Shown piece after piece: positions 25,384 to 34,392 of a stretch of 64,000 nt of DNA. Numbering within the stretch: position 1 is the first letter of the stretch; each line of letters begins with the position of its first letter. Below the pieces are notes generated by a model that did no database searches, had not been told where the DNA came from, and saw only the letters and a program-made list of their open reading frames with translations. The position numbers and the translations under genes are program-made. The DNA is taken from contig JAEWYW010000038.1 in the NCBI GenBank assembly GCA_023458535.1, forward strand, positions 16,638-80,637, written 5' to 3'. The stretch is from Bacteroidota bacterium. GTDB lineage: Bacteria > Bacteroidota > Bacteroidia > Flavobacteriales > Weeksellaceae.

Positions 25384-26991
25384 TTAAGGGAATTTTACCC
25401 CCGAATATTTGTTTGCATCTACCCATGGTAAATTTGAACCATATCGGGTATTGATAGCCTTTAAGAACTCATTTGCTACAATCGCGTAACCTCTTCCTGT
25501 AAGGTGTACTCCATCTAAAGAGAACGTTCCACCTGTCACAAATTTTGCTGAATATTTCACACCATCCCACGAAATTCCTGCTTGACTGTTAAGCTCTACC
25601 ATTTTTGCATTGGCATCAAAAAATGCTAAGTTATAAGTGGTTGCCAAAGATTTTATTGATGCATTAAATGCCGCAACAGCAGCAGTAATCTTTCCAACCT
25701 CAGATGATGTAAGGGAAAGATTATCACCAATAGGATAACTAGCACCATAAATAAAGACCGAGTTTGCCGTCGGAGCCTGATTGGTTAATGCATCTAAGCC
25801 TAATAGTTTAGAAGCTGGTAATAGGATTAGTTCACCAGATTTAGCTTGTCTTGCTTTTCCAAATGCTTTCCCGATAATCTGAGCCTGCTGTGCAGGAACT
25901 CCATTTGCAGTTAATGCAGCGGTAAGTTGTGCGCTTAAATCATTTAATGTGTTATCAATAATAAGTACAGGATTATTTCCTGCAACCACAAGATTGATAC
26001 GATCACCTTGACCCATAGCACTAAGAATAGCTTTCAAAGGACCATATAAGCTTGTGTTAAGGGATTGTGCCTTGGCTGCATCTAGCGGAATAGCATTATA
26101 AGGAACAGTTGTAAAATAAGGAATACTTGTAATACTTGGAACATTTGCAATTACTCCCTTAGTCGCACCTTTACTTTTTAATCCGTCCAATACTGCCTTG
26201 ATAGAACCTCCAACTACTGCCGGACTTGAAATATCATTAGATCTGTATGTACCGGGGTTATTGTTGTTAGCAGCTCCTTGATCTGTAGCTGCCGTATAAG
26301 TAACTACACCACCAGTCGTTGTTGAATTTGTTCCTCCGTTAGTTGCGTAAGAAAGAACATCGTTAGCACCAATCCACAAAGAAAAAAAAGTTGGATTTTG
26401 TGCCATTGCATCATCCAAGACGCTTGCAGATGTAGATGAAGCAAATCTTGCAAAATATGGGTTGGCTGTCCCTGTAAGAATCCCAGCTGGGCTACCATAG
26501 TTTGGAGCAACTAAATGAAAGGATTTTGCTCCCGGTACGCCTAAGTTATTAAAAGGTTTGGAAGCGTTGTAAATATTGTTCAGTGGATTTTGAGAAACGT
26601 TTCCATTTACATTTTTGATTACAGGTTTGCCGTCTACAAAAGTATCAATATAAAGTTTGGTATCTTGAATTTGTACATTTCCAACACCTGGGAGAGATAC
26701 AAATAATCCTCCGTTGTTGTCAGCCATCATAGGTTGAGTGAATTCTCCACCACCTGCAAGCTTCATTTGTGCAGCGATCATTGACGGATAAGATTCATTT
26801 TGACCATCAATATATAACGCATTGTCTCTATATCCTGAAGTGAGTGAGTTTCCAAGGGCTACATATCTCGAAAAATTGGCCTCACCACTTGTTACCACAA
26901 CATCAGCCACATCATTATCGAAATCAGTTTTACAGCTTTGTGTTACCAAAAGTGCAGCAACACCAAAAGCAGATAAAATATATTTTTTCAT
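25384..26991 (-). CDS. SGNH/GDSL-family lipoprotein hydrolase
   Basis: A 535-residue lipoprotein with lipobox TQSC (Cys20). It is an SGNH esterase/lipase-like protein: the block I Ser is in VALGNSLTSG (Ser49, GNSL in place of GDSL), the block III GxND-type motif is in LWIGANDVLSY and the Asp/His pair is in LDGVHLTGRGYA near the C-terminus. Large Ala-, Asn- and Thr-rich insertions separate the blocks. It follows an OmpP1/FadL porin by 12 bases; a surface or periplasmic lipase feeding fatty acids to that porin is plausible but inferred. The substrate is unknown. Confidence 0.88.
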   Translation of the reverse strand: MKKYILSAFGVAALLVTQSCKTDFDNDVADVVVTSGEANFSRYVALGNSLTSGYRDNALYIDGQNESYPSMIAAQMKLAGGGEFTQPMMADNNGGLFVSLPGVGNVQIQDTKLYIDTFVDGKPVIKNVNGNVSQNPLNNIYNASKPFNNLGVPGAKSFHLVAPNYGSPAGILTGTANPYFARFASSTSASVLDDAMAQNPTFFSLWIGANDVLSYATNGGTNSTTTGGVVTYTAATDQGAANNNNPGTYRSNDISSPAVVGGSIKAVLDGLKSKGATKGVIANVPSITSIPYFTTVPYNAIPLDAAKAQSLNTSLYGPLKAILSAMGQGDRINLVVAGNNPVLIIDNTLNDLSAQLTAALTANGVPAQQAQIIGKAFGKARQAKSGELILLPASKLLGLDALTNQAPTANSVFIYGASYPIGDNLSLTSSEVGKITAAVAAFNASIKSLATTYNLAFFDANAKMVELNSQAGISWDGVKYSAKFVTGGTFSLDGVHLTGRGYAIVANEFLKAINTRYGSNLPWVDANKYSGVKFP

Positions 26992-27003
26992 AATTTTTTT
27001 AAT

Positions 27004-28242
27004 TTAAAAAGGGTTGTAAGAAAGACCTAAACCAAAGTAATATGCTTTTGCCTTAGCTTGTCCGTAAAATCCTAAGTAATCATTTTTCACGTCTCGGCTT
27101 TGTGGCATTGCATAAGCTCCCGCGATATCAACACCAAATTGCTTGATTTTAAATCCTAAACCAGCGGTAATTACATACGAATCGAATGAAGGTGTTTCTG
27201 GAATGAAATGCTCATCAGAATACGGAGATTCATCATAATAAGCTCCCAAGCGTCCTGCAATCATATTAGTGAACTGATATTGAGTTCCCAATCTAAATGT
27301 TTTAGTGTTGTGGAATTTTTTCGGAGCTACTAAGATGGTAGGATCGTTCGGCTGATTACCTACTGGCGCATTGGCAAAATCTAACGTCAGCTGGCTGTAT
27401 CTCTCCCAACCATGATAATTGAAATCTGCAGAAACCAACCATTTTGGAGTAATTTTATACGTTAATCCTAAAGTATATTCTTCTACCAATGGCAAAGTTG
27501 CCGTAAACTTGTCTTGTCCGTTAGCATCTAATCCTAATAACTGACCAGGTGTTGTACCAGGAAGTCTGAAAGTAGCTCTTCCATTTTTAGCTTTCATATC
27601 CACAGGTGAACGATAAGCCACACTTAAGTCAAGTTTTTGGTTGGGGCGGAAATAAAAACCGAATCCATATCCATGCCCTTTTGCTTTCTCATCGTTAATG
27701 TTAAGCTCACCTCCGAACTGAGTAACAGCTTTGTCCCAATCCACTTTTCCGCTTGCGTAAATATAGCTTGCTCCGAAAGACATCCAGTCGGCTAGTTTCA
27801 CAGACACCATTGGTTGGAAATAGAAACTCTTAAGTTCCATTTTCTGAACCATTTCTCTTCCTTCCCAATCGTTAGGCCATTGAATGGTGCTTCCGAAAGG
27901 AGTACTAAAGCTAAAGCCTACTGAAACCTTGTCTGTTGCCTTATAAGCAATCGCTGCATAAATAGGCGTCCCGATAGGGTTGTCTGTAGTTGTGCTTTGT
28001 AATGTATTGGTATTTTGGAATGTTACTTTATTACTTGCACCAAATCCGCCTAGAGCAATGCTAAGTTTAGAAGGAATCCAAGAAATCCCGGCAGGATTAA
28101 AAAACGCAATACTTGCATCTTCAGCATGAGCACTTGTGTGCGCCATTGCCAGTTGTTTTACACCTTGTAAAGAAACCCTGAAGCCTCCAGCGTAATACAA
28201 TGCCCCAGCAAGTAGTGCAGTTGATAATAGTATTTTTTTCAT
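27004..28242 (-). CDS. OmpP1/FadL-type outer-membrane transporter
   Basis: A 412-residue outer-membrane beta-barrel with a signal peptide (about 1-20). The mature protein has the OmpP1/FadL N-terminal hatch pattern (LAMAHTSAHAEDASIAFFNPAGIS, matching the NPAG motif), many alternating aromatic strands and a C-terminal FGLGLSYNPF, ending in Phe as barrel proteins do. The family transports long-chain fatty acids or other hydrophobic molecules. It is the first gene of a two-gene operon with the SGNH lipoprotein. A minus-strand -7 box TATATTTG lies 20 bases upstream (28263-28270). Confidence 0.92.
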   Translation of the reverse strand: MKKILLSTALLAGALYYAGGFRVSLQGVKQLAMAHTSAHAEDASIAFFNPAGISWIPSKLSIALGGFGASNKVTFQNTNTLQSTTTDNPIGTPIYAAIAYKATDKVSVGFSFSTPFGSTIQWPNDWEGREMVQKMELKSFYFQPMVSVKLADWMSFGASYIYASGKVDWDKAVTQFGGELNINDEKAKGHGYGFGFYFRPNQKLDLSVAYRSPVDMKAKNGRATFRLPGTTPGQLLGLDANGQDKFTATLPLVEEYTLGLTYKITPKWLVSADFNYHGWERYSQLTLDFANAPVGNQPNDPTILVAPKKFHNTKTFRLGTQYQFTNMIAGRLGAYYDESPYSDEHFIPETPSFDSYVITAGLGFKIKQFGVDIAGAYAMPQSRDVKNDYLGFYGQAKAKAYYFGLGLSYNPF

Positions 28243-28547
28243 AAAATTTTGATTAATAAAGTCAAATATAAAATTTATTTATGTAGATTCCATATTCAAA
28301 GCATTATTATTTAAACAATTAACAAATTTAAAACTATGTTTAAAATAATAAACTCCGCAAATATTGTTTCAAGTAATTGTAAATCATAATATTATATGAT
28401 ATTTTCTGATTTGAAGCAAGAAGTGTTTAAATCTAAACAAAAATATATTTGAGTAGATGATAGGGGTGTCAAATAGGCGATTGTGTTTTAATAATATGTC
28501 ATAAGAATAAAAAATATTAAATTTGCAAGAATAAATTATTTATATAT
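28243..28547. other. Divergent intergenic region between the porin operon and ricT
   Basis: A very AT-rich stretch of 305 bases with no credible gene. It holds -7 boxes facing both ways: TATATTTG on the minus strand at 28263-28270 for the porin, and TAAATTTG on the plus strand at 28518-28525 for ricT. Matching -33 elements at the normal distance are not clear. I see no riboswitch or strong hairpin. Confidence 0.6.
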
Positions 28548-29924
28548 ATGAGTTGTGGATGTAAAACATCCGGCGATTCGTCCCATTCATGCGGAACAAA
28601 ATCCGCTAATGGCTGTGAAAGTGTAGATACCTGTGGTAATAGTTATAAATTAAGTGTTTTCGATTGGCTTTCTAATGTTCATAACCCAGTTTCTAACGGA
28701 TGCACCTTTGTAGAAGTTAGATTTAAGAACGATAGAAAAGCATTTTTCAATAATGTACATAATTTACCTTTACATATAGGTAGCGTAGTAACAGTAGAAT
28801 CTAGTCCCGGACACGATGTAGGTGTTGTAAGCCTTACAGGAGAGTTGGTAAAAATTCAGATGAAAAAGAAAAAAGTTGCTGAAGATGCCGCTCTAAAAAT
28901 ATACCGCCTTGCCAACCAAAAAGATATTGAAGTATGGCAGGAAGCTAGAAATAAAGAAGAAAGTGTAAAGATTCAGGCAAGAAAAATATCCCAACATTTG
29001 GGTCTTGCAATGAAGATTACAGATATAGAATATCAGGGTGATGCTTCTAAAATAACCTTTTATTACACCGCAGATACGCGTGTAGACTTCCGTCAGTTAA
29101 TCAAGGAGTTTGCTTCAACATTCCGTACAAAGATTGATATGAAGCAGATTGGTTTCAGACAAGAAGCTGCTAAGGTAGGTGGAATAGGTTCTTGTGGTAG
29201 AGAATTGTGCTGTTCTACTTGGTTAACGGATTTCCGATCCGTGAATACCAACGTAGCACGTTATCAGCAATTAAGTATTAATCCTCAAAAACTTGCCGGG
29301 CAATGCGGTAAGTTAAAATGCTGTTTGAATTTTGAACTCGATAGTTATCTCGATGCACTCAGCGATTTCCCATCATCTTCAACCACTTTGGATACAGAAA
29401 AAGGGCGTGCATTCTGTATTAAGATAGATGTTTTCAAAAAGAAAATGTGGTTTGCCTATGTGGATAGTTCTATTGCATGGTACGATTTCGACACTTCTTT
29501 GGTGAAAAAACTCATCTCTCAGAACAAAAGAGGCGAGAAAACACCACCTCTTGAAGATTTAAAGCAACCTGAGACTAATTTGGTTTCTATCGACCTTATT
29601 CAGGAGAACAATGTGGATAGATTCGAGAAGAAAAACAGATCAAAATCTAACAAGCCAAGGTTCGATAAAAATAATCCTAACAGAAAACCTGCGGGGAATA
29701 ATGATGGACAGAGACCGTCAAACAACGGAAATCGTCAAAATCAAGGTCAGAATCAGAATCAGAATCAAAACCAGAATGGAAGTCCGCGAAACCACAAAAA
29801 TTCTTCCAACAATAAGCCGCGCGAGGAAAAGGTTGTGAATAAAGTAGAAAGCCAAGGCAATGCGGAAGCTCCAAAAAAGAAAAAATTCAAAAAACATTAT
29901 CCAAAAAAAGACAACAATGCATAA
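28548..29924 (+). CDS. ricT: PSP1-domain protein RicT (YaaT homologue)
   Basis: A 458-residue cytoplasmic protein. The PSP1 C-terminal domain (about 60-270) carries the characteristic Cys pairs GSCGRELCCSTWL and GQCGKLKCCLNFEL. In Bacillus the Ric complex (RicA, RicF, RicT) binds Fe-S clusters and stimulates RNase Y-dependent RNA processing. The N-terminus adds a second Cys-rich stretch (MSCGCKTSGDSSHSCGTKS) suited to a metal or cluster. The last 110 residues are basic and disordered, with a Gln/Asn repeat encoded by a CAGAAT hexamer array (29748-29777). The 3' end overlaps gldH by 8 bases. Its role in Bacteroidota is not established. Confidence 0.92.
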   Translation: MSCGCKTSGDSSHSCGTKSANGCESVDTCGNSYKLSVFDWLSNVHNPVSNGCTFVEVRFKNDRKAFFNNVHNLPLHIGSVVTVESSPGHDVGVVSLTGELVKIQMKKKKVAEDAALKIYRLANQKDIEVWQEARNKEESVKIQARKISQHLGLAMKITDIEYQGDASKITFYYTADTRVDFRQLIKEFASTFRTKIDMKQIGFRQEAAKVGGIGSCGRELCCSTWLTDFRSVNTNVARYQQLSINPQKLAGQCGKLKCCLNFELDSYLDALSDFPSSSTTLDTEKGRAFCIKIDVFKKKMWFAYVDSSIAWYDFDTSLVKKLISQNKRGEKTPPLEDLKQPETNLVSIDLIQENNVDRFEKKNRSKSNKPRFDKNNPNRKPAGNNDGQRPSNNGNRQNQGQNQNQNQNQNGSPRNHKNSSNNKPREEKVVNKVESQGNAEAPKKKKFKKHYPKKDNNA

Positions 29925-30381
29925 AGTTTTAGGACTGTCAATTATGTTATTTTTTTTGATGAGCTGTGGAACGTCGAATGAGGAGGTGTATATGAAACCT
30001 GTAGACGGGAAGTGGAACAAAAAAGATGAGAAAAAAATTGATTTTGAAATAAAAGATGCGCAAAATCCTAAAAATATTATATTTGTTGTAAGAAATAATG
30101 ACGATTTCCCGTACAGCAATATTCGGTTTATCGTTAATATGACGAATCTTAAAACGAAAAAAAAGGCGACGGATACTCTTAACTATATTCTGGCAAGACC
30201 CAATGGCGAATGGCTGGGAACAGGTTTTGGAAGTACCAAAGAAATTTTTTTTCAGTATAAGTTGAATTACAAATTCCCCGAAAACGGAAAATATCAAATT
30301 GGCTTAATACAGGCGATGAGAAATGATTTTCTGCCAGGAATTGAAGATATTGGTGTAAAATTAGAAACTGCAAAACAGTAG
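29917..30381 (+). CDS. gldH: Gliding-motility lipoprotein GldH
   Basis: A 154-residue lipoprotein with signal MHKVLGLSIMLFFLMSC and lipobox Cys17. The mature part matches GldH: SNIRFIVNMTNLKTKKKATDTL, LARPNGEWLGTGFG and a final GIEDIGVKLE. In Flavobacterium johnsoniae GldH is needed for gliding and associated with type IX secretion function; non-gliding relatives keep it. The ATG at 29917 lies inside the end of ricT and puts the lipobox at the proper distance, so the longer frame from 29860 is rejected. PBP1A follows 7 bases later. Confidence 0.92.
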   Translation: MHKVLGLSIMLFFLMSCGTSNEEVYMKPVDGKWNKKDEKKIDFEIKDAQNPKNIIFVVRNNDDFPYSNIRFIVNMTNLKTKKKATDTLNYILARPNGEWLGTGFGSTKEIFFQYKLNYKFPENGKYQIGLIQAMRNDFLPGIEDIGVKLETAKQ

Positions 30382-30388
30382 TTCGCAC

Positions 30389-32773
30389 ATGGAAAATAAA
30401 CAAAATACAGGAAGCACCACAGGAAATAAATTTCCGCTTCCTCCTAAAAAAAATACAAAGAATAAGGGCTGGAAAAGTTGGGTGAAATTCATTTGGATTG
30501 GCCTTATTGCAGCTATTATTGGGCTGTCAGGTTTGTTTTTTGCTGTTTCCCAAGGTTTTTTGGGGGAAATGCCTGATGTAAAAGAATTGGATAATCCTAA
30601 TATTTACGTCGCTTCAGAAATTATTTCTTCTGATGGCGTGGTGTTAGGTAAATTTGAAAAAGAAAAAACCATTCCTGTAACCTATCAAGAATTACCTCCG
30701 CATTTGGTGTATGCCCTTCAGGCTAAGGAAGATGAGCGTTTTAAAGAGCACTCGGGGATTGATGTAAAATCCATTTTAAGAGCAATACGTTATGGAGGTG
30801 ATCGTGGTGGAGGCTCTACCATTACACAGCAGCTGGCGAAGCTTTTATTTACAAAAGAACCTTCTTCCAATCCATTTAAAAGGGTGATACAAAAGCTGAA
30901 AGAATGGGTAGTGGCAGTAAGTTTGGAGAAAAGATTTACCAAAGAAGAAATTATTACCAAATATTTCAACAAGTTTGATTTCGTGAACAATGCCAATGGT
31001 ATTGAGATGGCTTCAAAAATATATTTTAATAAAAGCACTAAAGATCTTACCCTCCCTGAAGCGGCAATGTTTGTAGCGATGTTGGAAGCACCAGTAGCCA
31101 ACAATCCATTGAGAAATATGGATAGAGCAAAAAGAAGAAGAGATGTGGTGTTGAGTCAGATGCTGGAAACGGGGTATATTGATCAGGCTACCTATCAAAA
31201 AGCCATTGATACACCCATTACTTTAGATTATCGCCCGATTAAAAATATTGAGGAAGGTTATTCTGCATACTTTAAATTCTATTTGAGAAAAGAAGTAAAT
31301 GAATATCTTAAAAAATACGAGACAGAAAAGGGTAAAAGTCTTAATCTTTATAGAGACGGCTTAAAAATTTATGTTACTCTCGATTCTAAAATGCAAAAAT
31401 ACGCCGAAGAAGCTATTAAAGAACATTTAACAGATCTTCAAAAACGTTTTGATAACGAACAGAGAAACAGAAAACAGAGACCCTTCTATTATCTGAATGA
31501 TAAGCAGATTAACGAAGTAATGATGCAGGCTGTAAAAAGAACAGGTCGTTACAAACAATTAAAAGCCGCGGGAGTACCAGAGGATTCTATTATGCTAGAG
31601 TTTCACAAGCCTATTAAAACTTCTAAGTTTACATGGCAAGGTGAAGAGGAAGTAGAAATGTCGCCTTGGGATTCTATCAGATATCACAAGCAAATTGCTC
31701 AGGCAGGTCTTATGTCTATGGTACCAGCAACTGGCGAAATTAAAGCATGGGTTGGAGGTATCAACTGGCAGCATTTTCAATATGATCATATCAAGCAAGG
31801 AAAAAGACAGGTAGGTTCAACATTTAAACCATTCGTGTATGCTACTGCTATTATGAAGTTAGGTTACACTCCATGTACTGCGGTTTCTAATGGAACTTAC
31901 AGTAAGGGAGGCTGGACAGTTCGTGGAGGCGGAGGAATGGTTACCCTTAAAGACGCTTTAGCAAAATCCCTTAACCCTGTTGCTGCAAGACTTATAGAAA
32001 GTACAGGTGTAGATGCAGTAATACAAACTGCTAGAGATTTAGGAGTTACCGAGGAACTTCCTAGGTACAATACTATTGCTTTAGGTTCTTCTGATATTAC
32101 AATTTATGAGATGTTGGGTGCTTATTCTACATTTGCAAACTATGGAAACTACAATAAACCAGAGATGATTTGGAGAATTGAAGATTCTAACGGTCAGGTA
32201 ATTAAAGAGGTAAGCGTGGAGCCTAAGGAAGTAATGAATCCACTGTATGCATACACCATGATCGAATTGATGAAAGGGGTAGCCGAATATGGTACTGCTT
32301 CAGGTGAATTAGGAAGACGAGGAATATCAAAAGCGGTTGAAATTGCAGGGAAAACAGGAACAACACAGAACAACTCCGATGGTTGGTTTATGGGTATTAC
32401 ACCTAAGCTGGCAACGGGTGCTTGGGTAGGTTGGGAAGATAGAGCCACCCACTTCTTTGGAACCGGTGAAGGTCAGGGAGCTAAGATGGCATTGCCTATT
32501 TGGGCGATCTTTATGAAGAAAGTTTGGGCAGATAAAACCTTAGGTGTTTCCCCAGATGATAAATTCGTAAAACCTTCAGACTGGAGTGGCGGATGTAATG
32601 ATCTGAAAGGTCTGGGTGGAGGCTATGGTGACGAAGGAGGTCTGCAGACCATGGATGAGATTAAAAATCCGAAGCCTGTGGAACCTGTTGCACCACAACA
32701 AAGTCAGGGTAGAAAAGAAGAAAACATCAATGAAAACATCAACAAAGGTGAAGACATTGATTTTAACAAATAA
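30389..32773 (+). CDS. Penicillin-binding protein 1A (bifunctional)
   Basis: A 794-residue class A PBP. A cytoplasmic basic N-terminus and one membrane helix (about 33-55) are followed by the GT51 glycosyltransferase domain (EDERFKEHSGIDVKSILRA, GGSTITQQLAKLL, RxxKEWVVAVSLEKRFTKEEI) and the transpeptidase domain with S-T-F-K in GSTFKPFVY, an SxN-type motif (SLN) and KTG in AGKTGTTQNNSDGWF. The C-terminus is a Pro- and acid-rich tail. It builds and crosslinks peptidoglycan. It shares a transcript with ricT and gldH and ends at a terminator. Confidence 0.96.
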   Translation: MENKQNTGSTTGNKFPLPPKKNTKNKGWKSWVKFIWIGLIAAIIGLSGLFFAVSQGFLGEMPDVKELDNPNIYVASEIISSDGVVLGKFEKEKTIPVTYQELPPHLVYALQAKEDERFKEHSGIDVKSILRAIRYGGDRGGGSTITQQLAKLLFTKEPSSNPFKRVIQKLKEWVVAVSLEKRFTKEEIITKYFNKFDFVNNANGIEMASKIYFNKSTKDLTLPEAAMFVAMLEAPVANNPLRNMDRAKRRRDVVLSQMLETGYIDQATYQKAIDTPITLDYRPIKNIEEGYSAYFKFYLRKEVNEYLKKYETEKGKSLNLYRDGLKIYVTLDSKMQKYAEEAIKEHLTDLQKRFDNEQRNRKQRPFYYLNDKQINEVMMQAVKRTGRYKQLKAAGVPEDSIMLEFHKPIKTSKFTWQGEEEVEMSPWDSIRYHKQIAQAGLMSMVPATGEIKAWVGGINWQHFQYDHIKQGKRQVGSTFKPFVYATAIMKLGYTPCTAVSNGTYSKGGWTVRGGGGMVTLKDALAKSLNPVAARLIESTGVDAVIQTARDLGVTEELPRYNTIALGSSDITIYEMLGAYSTFANYGNYNKPEMIWRIEDSNGQVIKEVSVEPKEVMNPLYAYTMIELMKGVAEYGTASGELGRRGISKAVEIAGKTGTTQNNSDGWFMGITPKLATGAWVGWEDRATHFFGTGEGQGAKMALPIWAIFMKKVWADKTLGVSPDDKFVKPSDWSGGCNDLKGLGGGYGDEGGLQTMDEIKNPKPVEPVAPQQSQGRKEENINENINKGEDIDFNK

Positions 32774-32778
32774 AAACT

Positions 32779-32807
32779 TAAAACCTTCCCACTGCGGAAG
32801 GTTTTTT
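32779..32807 (+). terminator. Terminator of the ricT-gldH-PBP1A operon
   Basis: AAAACCTTCC and GGAAGGTTTT form a stem with a 6-base loop, followed by TT. Confidence 0.9.
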
Positions 32808-32824
32808 CTTGAGTGTATTGAGAT

Positions 32825-34360
32825 ATGAATTTAGATAAGATCACACAACCGTTCCTACAATTATTTCCTGGAGATTTTACGAATAATGCGTTGCAGCGCA
32901 ATACGCCAAAAGTTTTGTTTGCAACAGTAGGTACTGTAGGTTTCGTACATCAAGAACTTATTGCTTTTAATCAAAAGCTTTCAGAAGAAATTGGTTTGGG
33001 AAGCACACCCGATATCGATTTTTTAAGTGGAAATAATCTTCCTGAAAACATTCAAACCTACGCCACAGCCTATGCAGGACATCAGTTCGGGAATTGGGCA
33101 GGGCAACTGGGCGATGGTAGAGCCATTTTCGCAGGTGAAATAACAAATGAGAAGGGGAATAAAACTGAGCTCCAATGGAAAGGAGCTGGGGCAACGCCTT
33201 ATTCCAGACACGCAGATGGGAGAGCCGTTTTAAGATCTTCCGTTCGGGAATATCTGATGAGTGAAGCGATGTTTCGTCTTAATGTTCCTACCACGCGTGC
33301 CTTAAGTTTATGTTTAACAGGTGAAGATGTGGTGCGCGATATGATGTACAATGGCAATCCCGAAATGGAAAAAGGTGCCGTAGTAATGAGAACTGCAGAA
33401 AGTTTCTTAAGATTTGGGCATTTTGAGTTGTTGGCAGCACAAAAAGAAACTGAAACTTTGAAAAGACTCTGCGATTTTACCATTGAAAATTATTATCCTG
33501 AAATCGATAAAGATTCAGAAAACAAATACAAAGATTTTTTCGAGCAAATTTGTAATCGAACACTTCAAACGATTGTCGATTGGTATCGCGTTGGTTTTGT
33601 GCATGGTGTGATGAATACCGATAATATGTCAATCCTTGGTTTAACCATCGATTACGGTCCCTACTCAATGATGGACGAATACAACTTGAGTTTTACACCC
33701 AATACTACAGACTTGCCAGGCCGCAGATATGCATTTGGAATGCAGGCGCAAATTTCGCAATGGAATTTATGGCAGTTGGGGAACGCCTTATTTCCCATCA
33801 TTAAAGATGAAAAATTCTTGGAGAAAGTCTTGAATGACTACAGTCCGAAGTTTTGGCAACTTCACGATGAGATGCTTTGTCGAAAATTTGGTTTCGACCA
33901 GCTTTACGAAGATGATGAGGTCTTCTTTAACAATTGGCAGAAATTAATGCAGGATTTAATGTTGGATTACACCTTGTTTTTCATTGAATTGGAAAATTTG
34001 AGCCTTGAAACTTCAGAACAACATTTCCTAGAAAAAGTTTCGTATGCAGTAATCACTTCAGAAAATAAGGAGAGATTGAAATTGTTTTTGGGTGACTACC
34101 GTGCCCGAAAAAACAAAAACAGCATTTCGGAGGAAAAATCCTTGGAACTTATGAGGTCTGCGAATCCAAAATTCATTCTGAGAAATTATCTGTTGTTTGA
34201 ATGTATTGAAGACTTGAATGCTGGCAATAGAGAAAAATTCGACAAGTTAGTAACTGCGCTAGAACATCCTTATGAGGAACTGTTTCCTGAATTTAGCGTC
34301 AAAAGACCTTCAAAATATGATGATATTTGGGGTTGTTCAATGCTTTCGTGCAGTTCATAA
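32825..34360 (+). CDS. selO: Protein adenylyltransferase SelO (YdiU family)
   Basis: A 511-residue pseudokinase-fold enzyme that transfers AMP from ATP to protein hydroxyl groups; in E. coli it acts under oxidative stress. Recognisable blocks: YAGHQFGNWAGQLGDGRAI (nucleotide-binding), ELQWKGAGATPYSRHADGRAVLRSS, GVMNTDNMSILGLTIDYGPYSMMD (the catalytic Asn and Asp of the inverted active site). It ends CSMLSCSS, with Cys where some eukaryotic SelO proteins have selenocysteine. It follows a terminator, so it has its own promoter, and overlaps the region before the membrane-protein gene. Confidence 0.95.
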   Translation: MNLDKITQPFLQLFPGDFTNNALQRNTPKVLFATVGTVGFVHQELIAFNQKLSEEIGLGSTPDIDFLSGNNLPENIQTYATAYAGHQFGNWAGQLGDGRAIFAGEITNEKGNKTELQWKGAGATPYSRHADGRAVLRSSVREYLMSEAMFRLNVPTTRALSLCLTGEDVVRDMMYNGNPEMEKGAVVMRTAESFLRFGHFELLAAQKETETLKRLCDFTIENYYPEIDKDSENKYKDFFEQICNRTLQTIVDWYRVGFVHGVMNTDNMSILGLTIDYGPYSMMDEYNLSFTPNTTDLPGRRYAFGMQAQISQWNLWQLGNALFPIIKDEKFLEKVLNDYSPKFWQLHDEMLCRKFGFDQLYEDDEVFFNNWQKLMQDLMLDYTLFFIELENLSLETSEQHFLEKVSYAVITSENKERLKLFLGDYRARKNKNSISEEKSLELMRSANPKFILRNYLLFECIEDLNAGNREKFDKLVTALEHPYEELFPEFSVKRPSKYDDIWGCSMLSCSS

Positions 34361-34392
34361 GAGCGCTTTGTTTATTTTTGCAAAAAATTCAC

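Noticed and set aside
25301..25426. 42-codon N-terminal extension of prs
   Set aside because: It contains the hairpin terminator of the upstream operon, and the ATG at 25300 gives the normal protein start and length.
29748..29777. CAGAAT hexamer array taken as a possible CRISPR or satellite
   Set aside because: It is a short in-frame coding repeat for Gln/Asn inside ricT with no spacers.
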